Shown here one piece after another: positions 9,595 through 18,102 of a DNA stretch of 64,000 bases (position 1 is its first letter; each line of letters opens with the position of its first letter). The notes under the pieces were generated by a model that did not search any database, was not told the origin of the DNA, and was given only the letters and a program-made list of their open reading frames with translations. The DNA comes from an uncultured Aquabacterium sp. (GTDB lineage Bacteria > Pseudomonadota > Gammaproteobacteria > Burkholderiales > Burkholderiaceae_C). The position numbers were made by a program, and so were the translations under genes. The stretch is taken from contig NZ_CAJYGK010000016.1 of NCBI RefSeq assembly GCF_913773725.1, positions 1 through 64,000 of the forward strand. Direction: 5' to 3'.

Positions 9595-9672
9595 CCAACG
9601 TTGCCGTGAGCACGGGTACGTTCCCTGCACACGTTGACGCCCCATCAACCCTGCGCCATCGCCTGCACCCCC

Positions 9673-10206
9673 ATGAGCCAGAATCAAGAAAACGGCCACG
9701 AAGGCCCGATCCAGACGCCCCAGCAACTCATCGCGGCCGTGGTGGCAGCTTTCGTGGTGCCTGTGGCCATCATCGCCTTGCTGGTGAACTACGTGTCTTC
9801 GGGCCACAAGGGCTCTGCTGGCAGCGATGCGCTCACCGCCCAGGCCACGTCCGAGCGGATCATGCCCGTCGGCACGGTCGAGATCAAATTGGCTTCGGCC
9901 AACACCGGCCCGCGTTCGGGTGAAGAAGTGTTCAAGGCCCAGTGCGCCAGCTGCCACGGCTCGGGTGCCCTGGGCTCGCCGAAGTTCGGTGACGCGGGCG
10001 CCTGGGGCCCCCGCGTGGGCAAGGGCTATGACACCCTGCTGGGCCATGCCCTGAAGGGCTTCAACGCCATGCCGCCTCAGGGCGGCGGCGATTTCAGCGA
10101 CTATGAAGTCGGCCGCGCCCTGGTCTACATGGTCAACGGCAGTGGCGGCAAGATGGCCGAGCCGGCTGCTCCGGCTGGCGCCGCCAGCGCCCCGGCCGCC
10201 CCCTGA
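9673..10206 (+). CDS. Membrane-anchored c-type cytochrome (cytochrome c5-like)
   Basis: This 177-residue protein carries electrons in the periplasm. A single membrane segment at residues 19-41 anchors it, and a periplasmic class I cytochrome domain follows. Haem is attached at CASCH (Cys91, Cys94, His95), and Met133 in NAMPPQGG is the likely sixth ligand. The C-terminus ends in an Ala/Pro-rich tail. It stands alone with its own promoter and terminator. The Burkholderiales relatives are usually called cytochrome c5; the redox partner is unknown. Confidence 0.88.
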   Translation: MSQNQENGHEGPIQTPQQLIAAVVAAFVVPVAIIALLVNYVSSGHKGSAGSDALTAQATSERIMPVGTVEIKLASANTGPRSGEEVFKAQCASCHGSGALGSPKFGDAGAWGPRVGKGYDTLLGHALKGFNAMPPQGGGDFSDYEVGRALVYMVNGSGGKMAEPAAPAGAASAPAAP

Positions 10207-10238
10207 GGCTGCTCAGGCGTCGCGTTCGCCCCACAGAC

Positions 10239-10267
10239 AAACCGGCTCCCGCGAGCCGGTTTTTTTG
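10239..10267 (+). terminator. Rho-independent terminator after the cytochrome gene
   Basis: ACCGGCT and AGCCGGT form a stem around CCCGCG, followed by seven T. Confidence 0.9.
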
Positions 10268-10274
10268 TGCCTGA

Positions 10275-10823
10275 TCAAGAAACCTGTGCGGGCGCCCGCG
10301 GCCTCAGGCAGTAGCCATGGCGTGCCGGCAACTCGGCAAAACAGACCTCGGTCAATTCAGGCCACACACCTGCTTCGATGGCGTCGGCTGCTGCATCCAT
10401 GTCCAGCGAGCGCACAATGCCCAGCCCCATCGGGGTCGACAGGAACAGCCGACCGTGTTCGTCGGTCATCGCGGCCTCGACGGCGCCGGGCGCCACGCCT
10501 GTGTGAGTCAGGACGCTGAAGCTGCCGTCCAGCGCCCGCTGCACCCCCAGCACCAGGGGCGCGGCCTCCAGCGTGACGTACACCCGCTGTGGGCCGTTCT
10601 GGAAGTACCAGGCGCCCTGCTCGTCGTGCTCGTAGTTGCGGTGGATGAAGTCCTTGAGCTTGTCGTGCGTGATGCGGCTGCCCTTCACCTCGGGAAAGGG
10701 CCCGGCAGCCTGGATGCGGTCGTCACGCATGTACCAGTCGCCGCGCGCGTCCAGCGCCAGCCAGTCATAGCAGTGCGGCACGTTGGGCCACTTTTTCAGG
10801 GCGGCCTTGACGATGTCGTCCAT
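10275..10823 (-). CDS. Conserved protein of unknown function (DUF2946-like)
   Basis: This 182-residue soluble protein has no signal peptide or known catalytic motif. The N-terminus (MDDIVKAALKKWPNVPHCYDW) and the central WYFQNGPQRVYV segment are typical of a family common in Burkholderiales that I recall being labelled DUF2946; that label is from memory. The start has a clear GAGGAG ribosome site. It is the last gene of a four-gene operon with purU, beginning 10 bases after the hydrolase gene. Function unknown. Confidence 0.75.
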   Translation of the reverse strand: MDDIVKAALKKWPNVPHCYDWLALDARGDWYMRDDRIQAAGPFPEVKGSRITHDKLKDFIHRNYEHDEQGAWYFQNGPQRVYVTLEAAPLVLGVQRALDGSFSVLTHTGVAPGAVEAAMTDEHGRLFLSTPMGLGIVRSLDMDAAADAIEAGVWPELTEVCFAELPARHGYCLRPRAPAQVS

Positions 10824-10833
10824 GGGGTTCTCC

Positions 10834-11892
10834 TCAAAGATGGCTGCGCAGCCAGCGGCCCACGGCCTGGGGCAGATCGGCCACATGGCCGGGAAAACGC
10901 CCCGACGGAAAGCCGACGTGGCCGCCTTCATGGGGCTGCCACAGCGTCACGGCCGGCCCCACCTCACCCGAGGTGGGCAAACAGGATGCCGGCACGAAGG
11001 GATCGTTGCGGGCGTTCAGCACCAGTGCCGGCACATCGCGCATGGCCTTGAGGCCGGGCTTGGCCGAGCAGCGCGCCCAGTAGTCCTCGGTGCTGGCAAA
11101 GCCGTGCAGGGGAGCCGTGAAGACCTGATCGAAATCGTAGATGTCGCGGGCGCGGCGCATGGCCTCGGCGTCGAACAGACCGGGAAACAGCTTGAGCCGC
11201 TCCATGGCCTTGGGCCGCATCGTGCTCAGGAACATGCGCGTGTAGACCACGCGGTTGAAGCCGCGGCCGATGGCCTGCCCACAGGCGGCCAGGTCGATCG
11301 GAGACGAAATCGCCACCACGGCACGCACCCGGCGGGCGGCCTCGGCACCCTGCTCCTGGGCCCAGCGCAGCAGCACATTGCCGCCCAGCGACACGCCCAC
11401 GGCCAGCACCGGTCCGGCGTGGCCGGCACACAGCCGCTGCAGGATCCAGTCCACTTCTTCGTGGTCGCCGGAATGGTAGGCCCGCGGGCGCCGGTTCACT
11501 TCACCCGAGCAGCCCCGGAAGTGCGGCACGGCGTAGTCCCAACCCTGTGCATGCGCCCAATGGGCAAAGGCGCGCGCGTAATGGCTTTGCGACGAGCCTT
11601 CCAGGCCGTGGAAGAGCACGAGCAGCGGCCTGGCCGCCTGGGCCGCCCCGAGCGACGCGCTCCCGCCCAAGGCCCCAGCCGGCGAGGCGGCGGACACGCG
11701 GGGCTCGGCCGGATGAAAGTCGACGTCGACAAAGTCGCCATCGGGCGCATCCCAGCGTTCGCGGCGGTAGTGCACCGGCAGGCGGCTGCCCTCGTGGTGC
11801 GTGGCGCTGTAGAGGGCCGGCCAGATGGTCTGCACGTTGCCGGCCACCGGACCATGGCCCGCCAGCCATCGGGGAGCGCGGTATTGCAGCAT
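10834..11892 (-). CDS. Alpha/beta hydrolase, YheT family
   Basis: This 352-residue cytoplasmic hydrolase has unknown physiological substrate; family members act on esters. The nucleophile elbow is GVSLGGN, the oxyanion region is LLVLFHGLEGSSQSHY, and the N-terminal GHGPVAGNVQTIWP is characteristic of YheT. An Ala/Ser/Gly-rich insert near residues 75-95 looks like a flexible loop. It lies 12 bases after the NTF2-like gene and 10 before the next, within the purU operon. Confidence 0.88.
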   Translation of the reverse strand: MLQYRAPRWLAGHGPVAGNVQTIWPALYSATHHEGSRLPVHYRRERWDAPDGDFVDVDFHPAEPRVSAASPAGALGGSASLGAAQAARPLLVLFHGLEGSSQSHYARAFAHWAHAQGWDYAVPHFRGCSGEVNRRPRAYHSGDHEEVDWILQRLCAGHAGPVLAVGVSLGGNVLLRWAQEQGAEAARRVRAVVAISSPIDLAACGQAIGRGFNRVVYTRMFLSTMRPKAMERLKLFPGLFDAEAMRRARDIYDFDQVFTAPLHGFASTEDYWARCSAKPGLKAMRDVPALVLNARNDPFVPASCLPTSGEVGPAVTLWQPHEGGHVGFPSGRFPGHVADLPQAVGRWLRSHL

Positions 11893-11904
11893 GGGTGCGC
11901 CCGG

Positions 11905-12363
11905 TCAGTGCAGCACGCCGCGAGGCTCGACGATGTCGGGCAGCTCCTGCGACAGGCCCGGGCTCGCGTGGTGGGCCACCATGCGCCAGCCCTGCTCGGT
12001 GCGCACGTACACGTTCGTGGCCATCACATAGGCGGTCTGGGGCCCTTCCGGGGTCACCGCCCGCACCAGCTCGGTCACGTGGTGCACGGCCATGTGGGCC
12101 TGCTCCAGGCGGCGCACGTGGTGCACGGAGATGTCGATCGGACCCTGCGTCAGCACGGCCTCGAACGCCGCGCGCACGGCGACCGGGCCGACCACGCGGG
12201 GGCCGCCCGGGTGCACGCAGGCGATCTCCTCGTCGTCGGCCCACACCGTCATCAGGCGCACCAGATCGCCCTGTTGCAGCGCCTCGTAGAAGGTCGCCTC
12301 GGTGTCATCGGCCGAAGCCATCAGGGCGGCCTGGCTGGCCTTGCGCGCGCGGGGGTCGTTCAT
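11905..12363 (-). CDS. NTF2/SnoaL-like protein
   Basis: The 152-residue protein has the cone-shaped NTF2-like fold pattern: an N-terminal helix (DDTEATFYEALQQGDLVRLM), WADDEEIACVHPGG, and a late strand with WRMVAHHASP. Such proteins bind or isomerise small ligands, and no specific substrate can be named. It sits between purU (12-base gap) and the YheT hydrolase (12-base gap) and is almost certainly co-transcribed. Confidence 0.82.
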   Translation of the reverse strand: MNDPRARKASQAALMASADDTEATFYEALQQGDLVRLMTVWADDEEIACVHPGGPRVVGPVAVRAAFEAVLTQGPIDISVHHVRRLEQAHMAVHHVTELVRAVTPEGPQTAYVMATNVYVRTEQGWRMVAHHASPGLSQELPDIVEPRGVLH

Positions 12364-12375
12364 GCGGTCAGGGGG

Positions 12376-13260
12376 TCACTTGAAGACGACGGTCTTGTGG
12401 CCATTCATCAGCACGCGGTGCTCGGTGTGCCATTTCACGGCACGGGCCAGCACCACGCACTCGACGTCGCGGCCGACGGCGGTGAAATCCTCGGGGCTCA
12501 GGGTGTGGTCCACCCGTTCCACATCCTGCTCGATGATCGGGCCTTCGTCCAGATCCGCGGTCACGTAGTGCGCCGTCGCGCCGATCAGCTTCACACCGCG
12601 GTCATGCGCCTGGTAGTAGGGCTTGGCGCCCTTGAAGCTCGGCAGGAAGCTGTGGTGGATGTTGATGGCGCGGCCCTGCAGGAACTGGCAGAACTCGGGG
12701 CTGAGGATCTGCATGTAGCGCGCGAGCACGACCAGGTCGATGCCCTCCTGCTCGACCAGGGACTCGACCTGACGCTCCTGCTCGCGCTTGACCTCGGCTG
12801 ACGAGCCCGTGGGCAGCGGCAGGTGGTGGAAGGGGATGCCGTAGCTGGCGGCCAGTCCGGCGTAATCCGGGTGGTTGGAGACGATGGCCGGGATGTCGAC
12901 GTTGAGCCAGCCCGAGCGCCAGCGGAACAACAGGTCGTTGAGGCAATGGCCGTGCTTGCTGACCATGACCAGCAGGCGAGGCTTGCGGTTGAGCGCATGG
13001 ATGCGAGCCGTCATGCCGAACTGCTGGCGCACATTCGCGAAGAAGCGGTCGAGCGTGGCGGTGTCGGCCAGGTGGTCGGGCGCGGCAAAGTGCACGCGCA
13101 TGAAGAACAGGCCGGTGCTGTCTTCGCTCTGCACATCGCCGAACTGCTGCGAGTCGATGATGTTGCAGCCGGCCTGGTAGAGCAGGCCCGACACGGCGTG
13201 GACGATGCCCTTGGTGTCCTGACAGGACAGGGTGAGAACGAATTCGTGCGGCGTCTTCAT
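12376..13260 (-). CDS. purU: Formyltetrahydrofolate deformylase
   Basis: PurU hydrolyses 10-formyl-tetrahydrofolate to formate and tetrahydrofolate, balancing one-carbon pools. The 294-residue protein has an N-terminal ACT domain (residues 7-90) and a formyltransferase-like domain. The catalytic Asn and His lie in AINIHHSFLPSFKGAKPY and the catalytic Asp in HYVTADLDEGPII. The start is MKTPHEF at 13260; the longer frame upstream is not conserved-looking. It is the first gene of a four-gene minus-strand operon, divergent from the sigma factor gene. Confidence 0.94.
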   Translation of the reverse strand: MKTPHEFVLTLSCQDTKGIVHAVSGLLYQAGCNIIDSQQFGDVQSEDSTGLFFMRVHFAAPDHLADTATLDRFFANVRQQFGMTARIHALNRKPRLLVMVSKHGHCLNDLLFRWRSGWLNVDIPAIVSNHPDYAGLAASYGIPFHHLPLPTGSSAEVKREQERQVESLVEQEGIDLVVLARYMQILSPEFCQFLQGRAINIHHSFLPSFKGAKPYYQAHDRGVKLIGATAHYVTADLDEGPIIEQDVERVDHTLSPEDFTAVGRDVECVVLARAVKWHTEHRVLMNGHKTVVFK

Positions 13261-13346
13261 GATGGACCGGATTGTAGAAGCCCGTTCATGACGCGTTCTG
13301 TCACTTGTTCCTAGAATGCGCGCACCGCCCTGCCGTACGAGGAGCC

Positions 13347-13967
13347 ATGCCGTCATCCGAGCCGTCCGCCCGCCAGCAGATGCTGGCCGCCCTGCTCTCG
13401 CGCGTCGCGCTGGGCGACCGTGTGGCATTCGACACGCTTTACCGCGAGACCAGCGCGCATCTGCTGGGCGCCATCCTGCGTATCCAACAGGACCGGGCCC
13501 AGGCCGAAGACGTGCTCCAGGAGGTGTACGTCAACGTGTGGCGCGCGGCACAGAGCTTCAACGCCTCGCTGAGCCAGCCCTCCACCTGGCTGGGCAGCAT
13601 CGCCCGCAACCGCGCGATCGACAGCCTGCGCCGCCGCCAGACCGAGCCGCAGACCGTGAGCCGCTACCAGGCGGCCCAGGGCCCGGACGAGGACGACGTC
13701 GACATGCTGAACCACCTGCCTTCGGATGAGCCCGGCCCGCTGGACCTGCTGGAACAGGCCAGCGAGGCCCGCGCCTTGAAGGACTGCCTGCAGACTTTGA
13801 GCGGCGACCAGCAGCACGCCCTGGCGCTGGCCTACTACGAGGGGTTGACCCATGCTGAGGTGGCCCAGCAGATGGCGCAGCCGCTTGGCACCGTCAAGAG
13901 CTGGGTGCGCCGGGGCCTGCAAGGCCTGAAGAACTGCCTGGAGCGGGCCTCGCTGGCCCTGAGCTGA
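13347..13967 (+). CDS. ECF-type RNA polymerase sigma factor
   Basis: This 206-residue sigma-70 family protein directs RNA polymerase to stress or envelope promoters. Region 2 contains AEDVLQEVYVNVWR and STWLGSIARNRAIDSLRRR. Region 4 contains LALAYYEGLTHAEVAQQM and GTVKSWVRRGLQGLKNCL. It resembles the SigK/RpoE-like group paired with RskA-type anti-sigma factors. The start at 13347 has a GAGGAG site. The anti-sigma gene begins one base after its stop. Confidence 0.9.
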   Translation: MPSSEPSARQQMLAALLSRVALGDRVAFDTLYRETSAHLLGAILRIQQDRAQAEDVLQEVYVNVWRAAQSFNASLSQPSTWLGSIARNRAIDSLRRRQTEPQTVSRYQAAQGPDEDDVDMLNHLPSDEPGPLDLLEQASEARALKDCLQTLSGDQQHALALAYYEGLTHAEVAQQMAQPLGTVKSWVRRGLQGLKNCLERASLALS

Positions 13968-13968
13968 G

Positions 13969-14664
13969 ATGGACTACAGCCGCGAACAACTGGCCGAACG
14001 CCTGGCCGCCGAGTACGTGCTGGGCACGCTGCACGGCGGCGCGCGACGCCGCTTCGAGACCCTGCTGCCCGCCCATCCCCGCCTGCGTCAGGCCCGGCTG
14101 GACTGGGAGCGCCGGCTGCTGCAACTGGACGACGCCATTCAGCCCGTGACGCCCTCGCCGCGCGTGTGGGCCGGCATCGAGCAGCGTCTGTTCGGTGAGA
14201 CCCGCGCCATGGTGCGCTGGTGGCAGAAGCTCGTGCTGTGGCAGGGCGCGGCCGGCTTGGCGACCGCCGCTGCGCTCACCCTTGGCGTGCTGCTCAGCCA
14301 GCCCGCGCCGGTGCAGCCGCCGATTGTGGTCGTGATGGCAGCCCAACCCGCTGCAGCGGCGCCGGGCGTGCAGCCTGCCTCCTTCGTGGCGAGCGTCAGC
14401 GGCGATGGACGCAGCCTGGTGCTCAAGCCGCTGACCGAAGGCCAGCAGGTGGCGCTGAACAAGGCCCTGGAGTTGTGGGCGGTGCCCGCCCAGGGGACAC
14501 CGCGGTCACTCGGGCTGGTGTCCGCAGAACGGGCCACCACCGTGCTGCGCACACAGTTGCTGAAGGACACGGCCGCCTTCGCCGTCAGCGTGGAGCCGCC
14601 TGGCGGTTCGCCCACGGGCGCCCCCACGGGGCCGATCGTCTCGGTGGGACAGCTGCAGCTCTGA
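13969..14664 (+). CDS. RskA-type membrane anti-sigma factor
   Basis: This 231-residue protein should hold the adjacent sigma factor inactive. The N-terminal cytoplasmic part carries AAEYVLGTLHGGARRRFE, typical of the family. A membrane helix at about residues 88-108 (LVLWQGAAGLATAAALTL) is followed by a periplasmic region with LWAVPAQGTPRSLGLV, the usual RskA C-terminal signature. No zinc HxxxCxxC motif is seen, which fits this subgroup. One base separates it from the sigma gene. Confidence 0.88.
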   Translation: MDYSREQLAERLAAEYVLGTLHGGARRRFETLLPAHPRLRQARLDWERRLLQLDDAIQPVTPSPRVWAGIEQRLFGETRAMVRWWQKLVLWQGAAGLATAAALTLGVLLSQPAPVQPPIVVVMAAQPAAAAPGVQPASFVASVSGDGRSLVLKPLTEGQQVALNKALELWAVPAQGTPRSLGLVSAERATTVLRTQLLKDTAAFAVSVEPPGGSPTGAPTGPIVSVGQLQL

Positions 14665-14771
14665 CCCGCGCAGGGAACAGGGCGCGTCGACTGCATCCGG
14701 ATCGGCCCGTGGGCCGTAGTGAACACCAAGCGCCGCGAGCGCCGTGTTCAACCTCTTCCGGAGACCGATCC

Positions 14772-15314
14772 ATGACCAAGCTGCCCCTGACCCTCGCCCT
14801 CATGTCCACCGCCGCCCTGGCGGCCTGCGGCAGCATGATGGCGCCCAAGGTCGACAACGCCGCGCTGCCTGAAGCGGTGCGCGTGCCGGCTGGCCACACC
14901 CAGAGCCTTTACGCCATGGCAAGCGGCGAGATCACCTACGAATGCCGTGAGAAGAAGGACATGGCCGGCAGCTTCGAATGGGCCTTCGTGGGGCCGGTGG
15001 CCACGATGGTGGATGCCGGCGGCAAGAACCTCGGCCGCTACCATGCGGGCCCGACCTGGGAGTCGACTGATGGCTCGAAGGTGACGGGCAAGCAGGTGGC
15101 CGTGGCGCCCGCTGCGGCCGGTGCCATCCCGCTGCAGCTGGTCAAGGCCAACCCGGCCACGGGCAACGGCGCCATGCAGGGCGTGGCCTACATCCAGCGC
15201 TTGAACACCCGCGGCGGCGTGGCGCCGGCCCTGCCCTGCGGCGATGCCCAGAAGGGGCAACGCCAGGTCGTTTCCTACAGCGCGGACTACGTGTTCTACA
15301 AGCCCGGCATGTGA
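14772..15314 (+). CDS. DUF3455 lipoprotein
   Basis: The 180-residue protein begins with a lipoprotein signal peptide ending in the lipobox LAAC (Cys20). The rest matches the DUF3455 pattern: VPAGHTQSLYAMASGEITYE near the N-terminus, GKNLGRYHAGPTWESTDGS in the middle and RQVVSYSADYVFYKP at the end. Function unknown. It lies about 100 bases after the anti-sigma gene and may be a target of that sigma factor, which is an inference from position only. Confidence 0.82.
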   Translation: MTKLPLTLALMSTAALAACGSMMAPKVDNAALPEAVRVPAGHTQSLYAMASGEITYECREKKDMAGSFEWAFVGPVATMVDAGGKNLGRYHAGPTWESTDGSKVTGKQVAVAPAAAGAIPLQLVKANPATGNGAMQGVAYIQRLNTRGGVAPALPCGDAQKGQRQVVSYSADYVFYKPGM

Positions 15315-15370
15315 CGGCTTGAGCCACGCCGGGCTGGCTCCACGGCGCGCACCACACCCGCCACAGGCAC

Positions 15371-15404
15371 AAAAGAAAAGCCCGAGCCGTTGCCGGTTCG
15401 GGCC
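15371..15404 (-). terminator. Terminator of the ilvE-zinc ribbon operon
   Basis: On the minus strand GCCCGAACCG pairs with CGGCTCGGGC (one mismatch), followed by TTTTCTTTT. Confidence 0.8.
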
Positions 15405-15451
15405 TGGTTCATCTGCATCGGGCCATGCAAGGCCAGCCCGGTGCTGCGACC

Positions 15452-15667
15452 TCAATGGCCGTGGATGTGCTCGCCGTCCTTGAGCTTGTAGACGGTGCCG
15501 CAGTAGGGGCAGCGGCCTTCGCCGGCCTTCACCACGTCGATGAAGACGCGGGGGTGGTTGCTCCACAGCGCCATCTTCGGGTTCGGGCAGAAGACCACGC
15601 CAGGGCCCTGCACATCGGAGGCCGTCACTTCGACGACGGCTTTCGGGGTTTGCGGATTGGTGCTCAT
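15452..15667 (-). CDS. Zinc-ribbon protein (zf-CHCC family)
   Basis: This 71-residue protein has the CHCC zinc-ribbon pattern: Cys in VVFCPNPKM, His in WSNHPRVF, then CPYCGTVYKL. Relatives include the mitochondrial complex I subunit NDUFS6; in bacteria the role is unclear. It is 21 bases downstream of ilvE and followed by a terminator, so it is the last gene of that operon. The start is ATG 15667, not the GTG just upstream. Confidence 0.88.
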   Translation of the reverse strand: MSTNPQTPKAVVEVTASDVQGPGVVFCPNPKMALWSNHPRVFIDVVKAGEGRCPYCGTVYKLKDGEHIHGH

Positions 15668-15688
15668 CACTCAGTTCCTGTCAGCGGA

Positions 15689-16615
15689 TCAGGCCACCTT
15701 GGTCAGCCACTCGGCGTACTTGGCGTTGCGGCCGTTGACGATGTCGAAGAACGCGGTCTGGATCTGCTCGGTGATCGGGCCACGGTAGCCACGGCCGATT
15801 TCGATGCGGTCCAGTTCGCGGATCGGGGTGACTTCGGCGGCGGTGCCCGTGAAGAAGGCTTCGTCGGCGATGTAGATCTCGTCGCGGGTGATGCGCTTCT
15901 GCACGATCTCCAGGCCCAGGTCCTTGGCGATGTGGAAGATCGTGTTGCGGGTGATGCCGTTCAGGGCACCGGCCGACAGGTCGGGCGTGTAGATCACGCC
16001 GTTCTTGATCACGAAGATGTTCTCGCCAGCGCCTTCGGACACAAAGCCGGCGCTGTCGAGCAGCAGGGCTTCGTCGTAGCCGTCGTCCGTGGCTTCCATG
16101 TTGGCCAGGATCGAGTTGGTGTAGTTGCTCACCGCCTTGGCCTGCGTCATCGTGATGTTGACGTGGTGGCGGGTGTAGCTCGAGGTCTTGACGCGGATGC
16201 CGCGCTTCATGCCCTCTTCGCCCAGGTAGGCGCCCCAGGTCCAGGCGGCCACCATCAGGTGCACCTTGGCACCCTTGGGGCTCACGCCCAGCTTCTCGGA
16301 GCCCAGCCACACCAGCGGACGGATGTAGCCGCTTTCCAGGTTGTTGGCCTTGACCACATCGATCTGGGCCTGTTCGACCTGCTCGATGGTGAAGGGCATC
16401 GGCATGCGCAGGATCTTGGCGCTGTTGAACAGGCGCTCGGTGTGCTCGCGCAGGCGGAAGATGGCCGGACCGTTGACGGTGTTGTAGGCGCGTACGCCTT
16501 CGAAGGCGCCGCAACCGTAGTGCAGCGTGTGGGTCAGGACGTGGACCTTGGCATCGCGCCACTCCACCAACTGACCATCCATCCAGATCTTGCCGTCGCG
16601 GTCGTCCATCGACAT
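15689..16615 (-). CDS. ilvE: Branched-chain amino acid aminotransferase
   Basis: IlvE transfers amino groups between glutamate and the keto acids of Leu, Ile and Val, using PLP. The 308-residue fold-type IV enzyme shows LHYGCGAFEGVRAY near the N-terminus, the PLP-lysine segment MTQAKAVSNYTNS, and FVSEGAGENIFVIK and NGITRNTIF. The start MSMDDRDG has AAAGGA upstream. About 190 bases without a gene separate it from ackA, whose 3' end faces it. Confidence 0.95.
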   Translation of the reverse strand: MSMDDRDGKIWMDGQLVEWRDAKVHVLTHTLHYGCGAFEGVRAYNTVNGPAIFRLREHTERLFNSAKILRMPMPFTIEQVEQAQIDVVKANNLESGYIRPLVWLGSEKLGVSPKGAKVHLMVAAWTWGAYLGEEGMKRGIRVKTSSYTRHHVNITMTQAKAVSNYTNSILANMEATDDGYDEALLLDSAGFVSEGAGENIFVIKNGVIYTPDLSAGALNGITRNTIFHIAKDLGLEIVQKRITRDEIYIADEAFFTGTAAEVTPIRELDRIEIGRGYRGPITEQIQTAFFDIVNGRNAKYAEWLTKVA

Positions 16616-16804
16616 GAAAATGTCCTTTCGGGAATGTCCCGGCGATCCGCGCCGATGCGGACCAGGCCGGACCACCGGCGGCGCGCCCGACCGTTCGGGC
16701 CGCAGGCGCTGGTGGAACCGAAGATTGTAGCGCCGCGCCCGCACAGCGTCTGCCCCTGACGCAGGCCGGACGGGCCACGCCGACAGGCTGGTGCGGCCGG
16801 TCGA

Positions 16805-18067
16805 TCAGGCCGATGCGGCTGCCGCGGGCTCGAACTGCGGCAGCGCCAGGCGACGCGTGTGCCGCGCGATCATCCCCTCTTCGTCGGTGGGCACGACCCA
16901 CACCGTGACCGGGCTGCCCGGCACGCTGATGCGGGCCGACTGGCCGTCGGGCAGGCCGCTGGCACGGGCGTTGGCCGCTTCGTCCAGCCGCACGCCCAGC
17001 CAGGTCAGCCCCTGGCAGACGGCCTCGCGCACGGGCGCGGCGTGCTCCCCGATGCCGGCGGTGAACACCAGGGCGTCCAGCCCGCCCAGCGCGGCCGCCA
17101 GCGAACCCACCTCGCGCTGGATGCGGTAGGTGTAGAGCGCCACGGCCTCGCGGGCCTCGGGGCGGTCGCTGGCCAGCAGGGTGCGCATGTCAGATGAGAT
17201 GCCGGACACACCGAGCAGGCCCGATTCGCTGTACAGCAGGCGCTCGATCTGGCGCGCGCCCATGCCGCGCTCGTCCATCAGCCACAGCAGCACGCCGGCA
17301 TCGAGGCTGCCCGTGCGCGTGCCCATCATCAGGCCGTCCAGCGCGGTGAAGCCCATGCTGGACGCCACGGAACGCCCGCCGTGCAGCGCACAGGCACTCG
17401 CCCCATTGCCCAGGTGCAGCACGATGGTGCGGCCCTGCGCCGCCCAGGCGTCGACCGCGGGCAGCTGGGTGGCGATGTACTCATAGGACAGGCCGTGGAA
17501 GCCATAGCGCCGTACCCCGGCGTCGTGCAGCGCACGGGGCAGCGCAAAGCGCTGGGCCACCGGCGGGTTCGTGGTGTGAAAGGCCGTGTCGAAGCACCCC
17601 ACCTGGGGCAGGTCGGGCATCAGCCGGGCCAGCGCGGCCACCGGCGACAGGTTGTGGGGCTGGTGCAGCGGCGCCAGGGGCGTCAGCGCAGCCAGTTCGG
17701 CCACGACGTCCTCCGTCAGGCGCACCGGGGCCGTGAAGCGGGCCCCGCCATGCACGATGCGGTGGCCCACGGCCGTCAGGGTGTGGCCGTGCAGGTGGGT
17801 GGGCATCAGCGCCAGCAGCGCGGCCAGGGCCTCGTCGTGCTCGCGGTCGGCGTCATGGGCCGACTCGGCCGCGCCACCGCCCTGCGGCGCGGCGCCCCAG
17901 CGCTGCTCGGCCAGCACAGCCCCGTCCGGCGCCTTCAGCACCAGATGGGGGGCGCTGCCCAGCCCGTCGATCAGGCCGTGCAGCAGCGGCTGCAGGCCGC
18001 GGGCCGTGAACACCGAGAACTTCAGGCTGGACGAGCCGGCATTGAAGACGGCCAGGGCATCGGTCAT
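16805..18067 (-). CDS. ackA: Acetate kinase
   Basis: AckA interconverts acetate plus ATP with acetyl phosphate. The 420-residue ASKHA-fold protein begins LAVFNAGSSSLKFSVF. It carries VGHRIVHGG, FDTAFH, RYGFHGLSYEYI, HLGNGASAC and GLMMGTRTGSLDAGV, all standard acetokinase signatures. It ends with FTAGIGEHAAPVRE and an Ala-rich tail. It follows the phosphate acetyltransferase gene by 35 bases, so the pair makes and uses acetyl phosphate. Confidence 0.95.
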   Translation of the reverse strand: MTDALAVFNAGSSSLKFSVFTARGLQPLLHGLIDGLGSAPHLVLKAPDGAVLAEQRWGAAPQGGGAAESAHDADREHDEALAALLALMPTHLHGHTLTAVGHRIVHGGARFTAPVRLTEDVVAELAALTPLAPLHQPHNLSPVAALARLMPDLPQVGCFDTAFHTTNPPVAQRFALPRALHDAGVRRYGFHGLSYEYIATQLPAVDAWAAQGRTIVLHLGNGASACALHGGRSVASSMGFTALDGLMMGTRTGSLDAGVLLWLMDERGMGARQIERLLYSESGLLGVSGISSDMRTLLASDRPEAREAVALYTYRIQREVGSLAAALGGLDALVFTAGIGEHAAPVREAVCQGLTWLGVRLDEAANARASGLPDGQSARISVPGSPVTVWVVPTDEEGMIARHTRRLALPQFEPAAAASA

Positions 18068-18102
18068 CGCGGGGCTCCTTGTTCGGGGAAGGTCGGGACG
18101 GC

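Noticed and set aside
9059-9613. 184-codon minus-strand frame across the tRNA-Arg region
   Set aside because: It contains the tRNA and its terminator. Only a short out-of-frame transposase-like stretch there has meaning.
10783-12801. 672-codon open frame on the plus strand
   Set aside because: It runs antisense to purU, the NTF2-like gene and the hydrolase, all clearly recognisable. High GC content makes such long shadow frames common.
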